A stretch of DNA of 64,000 nucleotides from Nicotiana tabacum (taxonomy: Eukaryota > Streptophyta > Magnoliopsida > Solanales > Solanaceae), in assembly GCF_000715075.1 (NCBI RefSeq), contig NC_134085.1, positions 158,438,178-158,502,177 of the forward strand, read 5' to 3'. Positions 57,721 through 64,000 of the stretch are shown here, piece by piece; position 1 is the first letter of the stretch, and each line of letters starts with the position of its first letter. The notes beneath the pieces were generated by a model. That model did no database searches and had not been told where the DNA came from. It saw only the letters and a list, made by a program, of their open reading frames with translations. The translations under genes and the position numbers were made by a program.

Positions 57721-57761
57721 CTTAATCAAGGTGTTCTCGGTTGAGAACACCCCGATTAAAG
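57721..57761 (+). other. Conserved LTR hairpin, 3' LTR of element B
   Basis: Identical to the hairpin at 16,835-16,875. Confidence 0.65.
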
Positions 57762-60400
57762 TTTGTTCGGCCTCAAATGGTCAAATCTAATTCAGACCTG
57801 GGTCGGCTTTGGTTGAACATTTTCAGTAAGTTTTCTTTTTCTTTTCAGTTTTGTTTGAGTATTGTCTGAATTTGTTAAGCATGTTTTGTTGTAGTTGTTT
57901 GGTATTTCTGATATTTTTTCAATTTCTTCCGTCTTTGTAAAGACCTTTTATTTGGTCATTTGTTCTTCTGTGTATATGTGAATACGTCTTGTGATATACA
58001 TGCTCGATGAGATTAGTCGTCGAATAGATAATTCATATGGCCTCCCAGTGATTGTGCAAAGTTGTCTGAAGCCATTCGGGACCCTGTACGTGTTGTTTAT
58101 GTGATCGACAGGTTATTTCTTGTTATAATTAGTATAGTTGATTTGATAAACATCGCCGATTAGTTTTCTATGACTGAATGATCAAATGTTCTGATAACTT
58201 CACATGACTGATCGAACTTTGTTGTTAATTGGATGCTTGACTTTGTTTGAGATTAGTTTGTAACTACATTTGCAAAACAACTAAAAGATTCAGTCTAGGG
58301 CAGCTCTGAATTTAAACTTTCAGAAGTTCAAAATGCCCTACTGTTGCAATGGGTTAATACAGTAATAACCAGGGGCTAACAGGGGTAGTTTGGGGTTTGA
58401 AAAGAATAGAAAGGCTTAGTTTAAGTGAGCTGACAAATAGAGTACTGAATTAGGATTAAACTAATGTAATAGTGGGGAGCCAAACTTGGTAGCATGGGGC
58501 TGATTGAATAAAAAAGGGGTGCCCGTGCTTTTGGGCAGAAAATACAGGCTAAAGGCCTGTCGAATGGATGGGCATGGGGAATACTTTTAGTTTAAAAAGA
58601 AGTTATGGGCAGGAAGGAGGGAAAGGGTTCAAGGCATCTTAATGCTTGCCATTTCTGCCTATAAATAGGACTGTTTCAGAACATAAAAGGGGGCTGGACA
58701 TTTTTAGTCTTCAGAAGGGTTTTAAGTTGAAAAAAAAACTGACAGAAAGAAACATATAGAAAATTTCAGAATACTATAACAAAACATTATCTGAACACTG
58801 CATAAGAGTGCAAGCTGGTCAAGCTGTCTTTGCCAATTGTTGTTGGGTTAGTTGCCGAGCTGTTTGTGACTATTGAACTGCTGGTGCTGTTACATTGAAT
58901 ATTCTGGGTTTTCTGCTGTTTTACACTCTGTGTCTGAGATTGTTTGCTTGGTGCTCGACCACCTGTGGGCTTCATTATTGTTGCTGGTTGTTGTTGCTGT
59001 TTGGTTGCCTGTTGCTGACTCCTTTCTTCTTCTCCTTCTTATTGTTCAAACATCCAGGTACACGACTAATACTGTCAACGTAACTTGAAGTTGAGTATGA
59101 ATACAAAAGAGAAGAGTTGAAGATTGTTTATTTTATGCATAATCTGTATATTGAATATCATGTGATGTTTAATGGTTTACATTTTTGCCTGGATACGGGA
59201 GTTAGCCCTCCTACATAGTGAATGCAAATATGGGGTAACTTAATGTCGTATTGTGTGTGTAGGCTGATAGGCAACAGGATTGACAGTGTAGTAGGTTATA
59301 TTTTAGAAATTAGCTATGTTTGTGATTAGCATGTCCTTTAATGCATGTCAAGTATGAAACTATCCATTGTTAGTTAATTTCATTTCCTTTTGATAAATTG
59401 CCTCCTTATAATTGGCAAACCATTGCTTTAAAACAAACAGCGCAAGTCTGCACTTCTCAACCTCACGAAGGTTGAGCCCGAATCGAACGAACCCAGCAGG
59501 CTTTCATCGGAAAAGCAGTGGCCCAGGCCCAGCCGATACTGTGTGGGCTGGGTTTGGGCCCATAATGTTCGATTAGCTGCCCGTGTGCATAGCCATGTTT
59601 TCTTATTCTGCAAAGGCATTCGGAATCCCGTTATAAATAACCTGCAAGCATGTAATTGAGTAGGATCATTTTACTTTCAATTAGTAGAGACAAATGCGAC
59701 AAGAAAACATAGCCGCTATAGGATATCCTTCTAAAAAATAAAGATGAGATGAGCCTCGACAAATAAATATGCACAAGCTGCGGGGCCCTCGTTAAATGTA
59801 TATATAAAAGTACTTAGTTTCCAGGACGGGCCGTTTAGCAAATCTCACGGCCTTTCCCAGAAATAATAATACGCTAATCGCTTTAGGCGCGTATTTTAAT
59901 AATCTTACCTTCTTAAACTCGGATGTGCATTTCATGCGACCCAAATCCAAATCCTAAAACATTGAATAAAAATATGTTCCGGATCGCGGGTGCATTTCAT
60001 GCGACGCAATCCAAAGACATGTTTTAAACGATGTTCACATTCCTTTAAAATATAATAAAAGCGGTGAAGTGTTAAAATTGGCACATCGGTTCATAATTCT
60101 ATTTAAAATCAGATAAATAAGCCGAATATGACAGTTGAGCGACAGTGCTAGAACCACGGAACTCGGGAATGCCTAACACCTTCTCCCGGGTTAATAGAAT
60201 TCCTTATCCGGATTTCTGGTACGCAGACTGTAATATGGAGTCATTCTTTTCCTCGATTCGGGATTAAAATTGGTGACTTGGGACACCCTAAATATCTCAA
60301 GTGGCGAATCTGAAATAAATAAACCAATCCCGTTTCGATTGTCCTTTAATTGGAAAAAACTCATTGTACCTTCGCGGGTGTGGAAAATGGAGGTGTGACA

Positions 60401-60405
60401 GTAAC
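60401..60405 (+). other. Right target-site duplication of element B
   Basis: GTAAC directly after the 3' LTR end; pairs with GTAGC at 15,846-15,850 with one mismatch. Confidence 0.75.
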
Positions 60406-61722
60406 CACCGAATTTCGCTTTTAAATTTTTATCATCATCTCGTGACTCATAGTTATTTCGCTCATTCCTGAATCTTGATGAAGAACCTGATTCTCTGTTT
60501 CTTGATCTGTGATCGTACTTTTGATTATCTTGCTTTGACCGTGAATCCTTTCCCGTAGGTCCCATGTAAGGCTCGTACCTGTTTTTACTGGATCTTTTTT
60601 CGGTCTCCACATGTCTCGAACTTAACTTTTCTTCTTTTTGAAATCGTGGAACAGTATATTCCTCAATCCTCAATTTCGTGCTATACCTGTTATAAACATC
60701 GTTCCACGTTGTAGCAGGGAATTCTTGAAGGCTTTCCTTGAGCCTCCTTGTAGCTTCCGAGCCTTTTTCGTTCAAATTACTTGTGAAAGCTATAGCTGCC
60801 CAATTGTCAGGTACACGCGGCAATGTCATTCTTTCTCGTTGAAATCTGTCCACGAATTCTCTAAGCAGTTCTGAGTCCCCTTGCTTGATTTTGAAAATAT
60901 CCTCCATTCTTTTCTCTACTTTTTGAGCTCCCGAGTGTGCTTTGATGAAAGAATCTGCAAGCTCAAAAAAAGAATTTATAGAATTTTTGGGTAAAAGAGA
61001 ATACCATGTTAGCGCTCCTTTGGTGAGCGTTTCACTAAATTTTTTGACTAATACTGACTCAATCTCCTGCTTAGTCAAATCGTTGCCTTTTACACCCGTC
61101 GTGAATGCAGTCACGTGATTTCGTGGGTCTATCGTTCCATCATATTTTGGAATATCAGGCATTTTGAACTTTTTTGGAATTGGGAGTAGAGTAGCACTAG
61201 GCTTCCAGGGTTGTTATGAATATCTTTCCATATCTACCCCTTCGATTATTGGCGGCACCCAGGGTATCTGCTCTATGCGCTCACTTTGCTCCTTGAGCTG
61301 TTTGTGCAAAGTTAGTACCAAGTTTTGTAAATTTGAATTAACTAAATTACCTGGTTCTCCATCCTGCAATTCACTGGGGGTTACACCGCTGCCTGAATTA
61401 ACAAGCCCGAAACGAGGGTTCTCCAGAGTGTTGTTATTTGGAGTAGGTGTGGGGGGTACAATAGGCAACTGGATAACCAAGGCCTGAACGACTTTATTGA
61501 CTTGTGCTGAATAAGTTTTTGCAAAGCCTCATCCATAGCTTCAACATTTTCGAATTGAGCCTGTCCATCAGTATGAGATCCCTCAGGAGTGCCTTCACGA
61601 GATCGCCAAGGAGAGCCTTGTGGAGAAATAATCAGTGCGTTATGACCCTGAAGGTTTCTCTGAAGTTGTTGGTTTATCTGGTTTTCTTGGTTTCCTTGGA
61701 TGTTGTCATTGTTGTTCGACAT
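60401..61722 (-). pseudogene. Element C, right arm: gag N-terminus and capsid domain, split by element B
   Basis: Gag of a different gypsy family. The likely start is the ATG at 61,722 (MSNNNDNIQGNQENQ). A Gln-rich N-terminus is broken by a frameshift near 61,490 and a TAA near 61,214-61,216. The capsid domain is then open: MPDIPKYDGTIDPRNHVTAF, KFSETLTKGALTWYSLLPKN, FIKAHSGAQKVEKRMEDIF, LREFVDRFQRERMTLPRVPD and NDVYNRYSTKLRIEEY. A basic Arg/Ser-rich tail follows up to the B insertion at 60,400. The same reading frame continues at 15,850, which proves the order of insertion: C first, then B. Confidence 0.9.
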
Positions 61723-61769
61723 AGTTGATGCAACAAGGAAAGTTAAGCGGAAAAAAAAATGGATTATCA

Positions 61770-61789
61770 GATTCTCGGTAACGGAACCA
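61770..61789 (-). promoter_or_regulatory. Possible primer-binding site of element C (tRNA-Glu-like)
   Basis: Minus-strand TGGTTCCGTTACCGAGAATC is close to the complement of a plant tRNA-Glu 3' end as I remember it, with two mismatches. It stands about 50 bp upstream of gag. No clean LTR end abuts it. Confidence 0.4.
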
Positions 61790-61972
61790 ATTTCTTTAAC
61801 CAAAAAATAAAATTTTAGTCAAAGCTAGAATTTAGAAGAACACGAGTCACTGATAATCAAAAGAGTGTATAAAAGGAAGTAATTTAGGTAACAAGAGAGT
61901 AATCAAGAGAAAAACAAGTAAATCAAAGTTTATATCAATAGTATTTCGTGTCCTTACAATTGATCAGATGTC

Positions 61973-61984
61973 TCCCTTTTATAG
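61973..61984 (-). promoter_or_regulatory. TATA box of element C LTR
   Basis: Minus-strand CTATAAAAGGGA, about 250 bp upstream of gag, followed by a leader-like sequence. Confidence 0.55.
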
Positions 61985-62400
61985 ATATCTTGGAGATATA
62001 CGTTTTGTCCAAATCATAATGAGGCTATTATGAGTAATTAAAAACATTTAATGCTACGTTACATAATCATTATATTCAATACAAATTCTCTAACGTATTC
62101 CACATTTAATGCCTATTAAATGCCGTATCTGCACTCTTTTCTAACGTCATATTCATTCCTTTTGATTCTCGAACATAAATGACTTGGATAGGTACGGGTG
62201 CTGGGTTATTTATATTCCTGCCCGTGCTTCTTCCTCTGTTATTTGCTTGTATCTGTTGCAACTCGTGTCTCTTAGCTAATTGTAACTCTTTGACCATTTG
62301 ACCAGTCTACGTGTTTCGACACGCATTCGTCATGTCACCTTTATATTTAAATACAATTTTCCTAATACACAAAGTACCTTGTGTTAAAATTTCCTCAAAC

Positions 62401-62952
62401 ATGAATGGTGACCGTAAGGGCCAATGGGAAATATTTATTTGACGAACAATTATAATGAAGTGTCAGTTGCTTTTTTAATCTTCCTTTTTTTATGTCTCAG
62501 TTTTCCTTCAGTGAATCAGAGATGCAAACACTGGGGATATGATGATTCAAGCCAGTTCTCTATATGACAATTCACTACCTATTTATTGCTGTTATTAATT
62601 GTACTTGTATTTGTCATCTAATACTATAATAATTGTACTAATCTGTATGCCCTATACTTAATCTATTGCTTCTAGCACTAATGCAGTTATGGCTGTGTGA
62701 GAAAATAAAAAAAAAAACTTACCTACACCTAGTTTTTTTTAAACCAAAACTACATTAGTTTACCATGATTAATTACAAAATCGGCTGAGAAAGTGTATTA
62801 AATAACCATATCTAACTAATAACAGCTTATATAAAAACTGATGTCAGGTATTTATACATTGAATATTGGGCCAATGTGAATAAGCATATTTTCATACTCT
62901 TGCCAGAAAACCTAGCTATATATTTGAGTTTTAGCCTACAACTTGTGGTGAG

Positions 62953-63010
<58 letters not shown>

Positions 63011-63574
63011 GAACAATAATACGAAAATTTATAAGCAATTTATATATTTGAGTTTTAACCTACAACTTGTGGTGAGAAGAGGGTAAATAATAATAATAAT
63101 AATACGAAAATTTATAAGCAATTTACCTTTGTCTATAGTACAGTTTAATTCTGAAATTTTCTTAAAACACATGCAAAATCATCATATTACGACGTTCAAT
63201 TAAATTAATAACAAAAAATAGCTCAATTCCTTAAATCTTTAGCTTTCTTTGTAAACATTAATTCTCTATATGCTGAATCGTTTGTACATGATTAATGTCA
63301 ATTGATATACTAATAGGAGTAAGAATTTTGAGACTTTCTATCTTCACTCAAAATGTAAAAATACAACTACAGGACAATTCAGACCATTGATTGGTATTGA
63401 ACATTGTTGGGCTTTGTCTTTGTCTAAGTCCAGCCTGTTCTTGAAGCTCATTCAGTCTTAAAACGTGAAACTATACATTTGATCCAGCCCCCACAAACAA
63501 AAAATTGTCCTCCTTACTATGTACTAGTATGAGTAGTTTTCGATTATAAGTTACAAAACATTTGAATATGACAT
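62401..63574. other. AT-rich flank, no gene recognised
   Basis: Outside the recognised retroelements. It contains the AAT microsatellite and a local duplication described separately. No ORF with plausible coding character on either strand. Confidence 0.6.
62917..63125. repeat. Local duplication around an (AAT)n microsatellite
   Basis: (AAT)n, about 19 units, at about 62,953-63,009. The flanks TATATATTTGAGTTTTA and CTACAACTTGTGGTGAG on the left, and ATACGAAAATTTATAAGC on the right, occur twice (about 62,920 and about 63,044). The second copy has only a short AAT run, so the whole locus was duplicated in tandem and one copy expanded or contracted. Confidence 0.85.
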
Positions 63575-63585
63575 CTAGGATAAAA

Positions 63586-63775
63586 CCACCAAAGGGAGTG
63601 GTAAGTAGATGGGGTTATTTTTCCCCTAACCAGAAATCTCGCGTTCGAGCTATGTGTATGGAAAAATCTTTGATAGAGAATGCTATTTCCGAATAAGGCT
63701 CTATGTAGCACGAATCCGGATATAGTCGTACTCCAATACAGGTGTGGATACTGAATGGGAAACCAAAAAAGACAC
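63586..63775 (+). mobile_element. Decayed tRNA-derived SINE (TS/SolS-like)
   Basis: About 190 bp with an A-box-like TGGTAAGTAGA (63,599-63,609), a B-box-like GCGTTCGAGCT (63,641-63,651), and the body typical of Solanaceae SINEs (GCACGAATCCGGATATAGTC, then CTGAATGGGAAACC). It has a short A-rich 3' end. Flanks CTAGGATAAAA (63,575-63,585) and CTTGGATAAAA (63,776-63,786) form a target-site duplication with one mismatch. Family assignment is from memory of SINE sequences. Confidence 0.8.
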
Positions 63776-63786
63776 CTTGGATAAAA

Positions 63787-64000
63787 ATATCGTTTTCATT
63801 TGTGAAAGATTAAAAGACAGTGGCGTAAAGCCGTAAAGTGAAACAAAATTTTACTTTTCTTTTCCTTTTACTAAGGCTCCATTTGGACTCATTAATTTGG
63901 AAACTCATGCTATTGCACACAAAATTGCTAACTACAAAGGTTTTTTTATTTAACCAGAAAATTCTGCTGTTAGCATGCATCTCTGTGGTTGATGAATTTC
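63787..64000. other. AT-rich flank, nothing recognised
   Basis: Short AT-rich tail after the SINE; no gene, repeat or signal seen. Confidence 0.5.

Larger units (their letters stand above)
15851..60400 (+). mobile_element. Element B: complete 44.55-kb Tat/Ogre-like LTR retrotransposon with a giant internal tandem array
   Basis: Two LTRs in direct orientation flank primer site, leader, ORF1, gag-pro, RT, RNase H, second RNase H, integrase, a 3' untranslated region and a polypurine tract. A 5-bp target duplication with one mismatch borders it, and the interrupted gag of element C resumes in frame on the other side, so the borders are secure. I count very roughly 70-80 substitutions between the two LTRs (about 2 percent), implying a fairly recent insertion. 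About 23.9 kb of the element is a single 40/41-bp tandem array. The coding regions are dead: multiple stops, a frameshift and an integrase deletion. Confidence 0.95.
56739..60400 (+). repeat. 3' LTR of element B (3,662 bp)
   Basis: Same ends as the 5' LTR and about 98 percent identical by eye. Differences are mostly transitions plus a few indels, including the 11-bp one near 58,995. Followed by target duplication GTAAC and the gag of element C. Confidence 0.95.
61723..62400 (-). mobile_element. Element C: leader and probable 5' LTR
   Basis: Upstream of gag on the minus strand lies a primer-site-like sequence (61,770-61,789), and further up a clear TATA box (CTATAAAAGGGA, about 61,973-61,984) with AT-rich U3-like sequence containing repeated ATTTAATGC. 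The LTR limits could not be fixed: a TG start near 62,400 (TGTTTGAGG) is plausible, and the 3' end next to the primer site is not a clean CA. The short minus-strand ORF at 62,106-62,297 was not recognised as any known protein. Confidence 0.5.

Noticed and set aside
15851..60400. Idea that B was already dead before it inserted
   Set aside because: With about 2 percent LTR divergence, the number of stops is compatible with decay after insertion, particularly if methylated CAG sites mutate fast; only the integrase deletion could be older, and that needs other copies to decide.
62106..62297. 63-codon minus-strand ORF in the probable LTR of element C
   Set aside because: No recognisable protein; lies in LTR/U3-like sequence.
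1..64000. Host genes, rRNA or tRNA genes
   Set aside because: None recognised; all convincing coding similarity is to retrotransposon proteins.

Overview
The window is plant nuclear DNA made almost entirely of nested LTR retrotransposons; no host protein gene, rRNA or tRNA gene was recognised. The element type (Ty3/gypsy, Tat/Ogre-like, LTRs of 3.7-4.5 kb, an extra ORF upstream of gag, two RNase H domains, a tRNA-Arg primer site) and a decayed tRNA-derived SINE resembling the TS/SolS SINEs suggest a large-genome Solanaceae species. The species is inference.

Layout. (1) Element A, minus strand, 1-15,039: 5' LTR 10,532-15,039, then primer site, leader, ORF1, gag-pro, RT-RNase H, second RNase H and integrase, cut by the window start inside integrase. 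(2) Element C, minus strand, an older gypsy element of a different family. It is visible as two arms: 60,401 to about 62,400 (LTR/leader plus gag) and 15,040-15,850 (end of gag plus protease). (3) Element B, plus strand, 15,851-60,400: a 44.55-kb element inserted into the gag gene of C, with both LTRs (15,851-19,524 and 56,739-60,400), primer site, ORF1, gag-pro, pol, polypurine tract and a near-perfect 5-bp target duplication. Element A also abuts C just after the protease, so C was hit at least twice. (4) 62,400-64,000: AT-rich flank with an AAT microsatellite and a SINE.

More than half of element B (32,122 to about 55,999) is one tandem array of a 40/41-bp monomer, about 590 copies, lying in the 3' untranslated region between integrase and the polypurine tract. 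Within it are three families of higher-order duplication (periods about 2.02-2.06, 2.10 and 1.87 kb). Without the array B would be about 20.7 kb, an ordinary Ogre-like size.

The most interesting unexplained signal is a roughly 65-nt motif seen six times: twice in A, four times in B. In B it lies before ORF1, between ORF1 and gag, after integrase, and just before the polypurine tract. The copies differ in sequence, but the differences preserve base pairing in four helices, and the helices are arranged as a pseudoknot with the same strand order as HDV-type ribozymes. A conserved hairpin in the transcribed part of the LTR and a conserved leader block are also shared by A and B. Both A and B are coding-dead: in-frame stops (many of them CAG to TAG), frameshifts, and in B a deletion in the integrase core.
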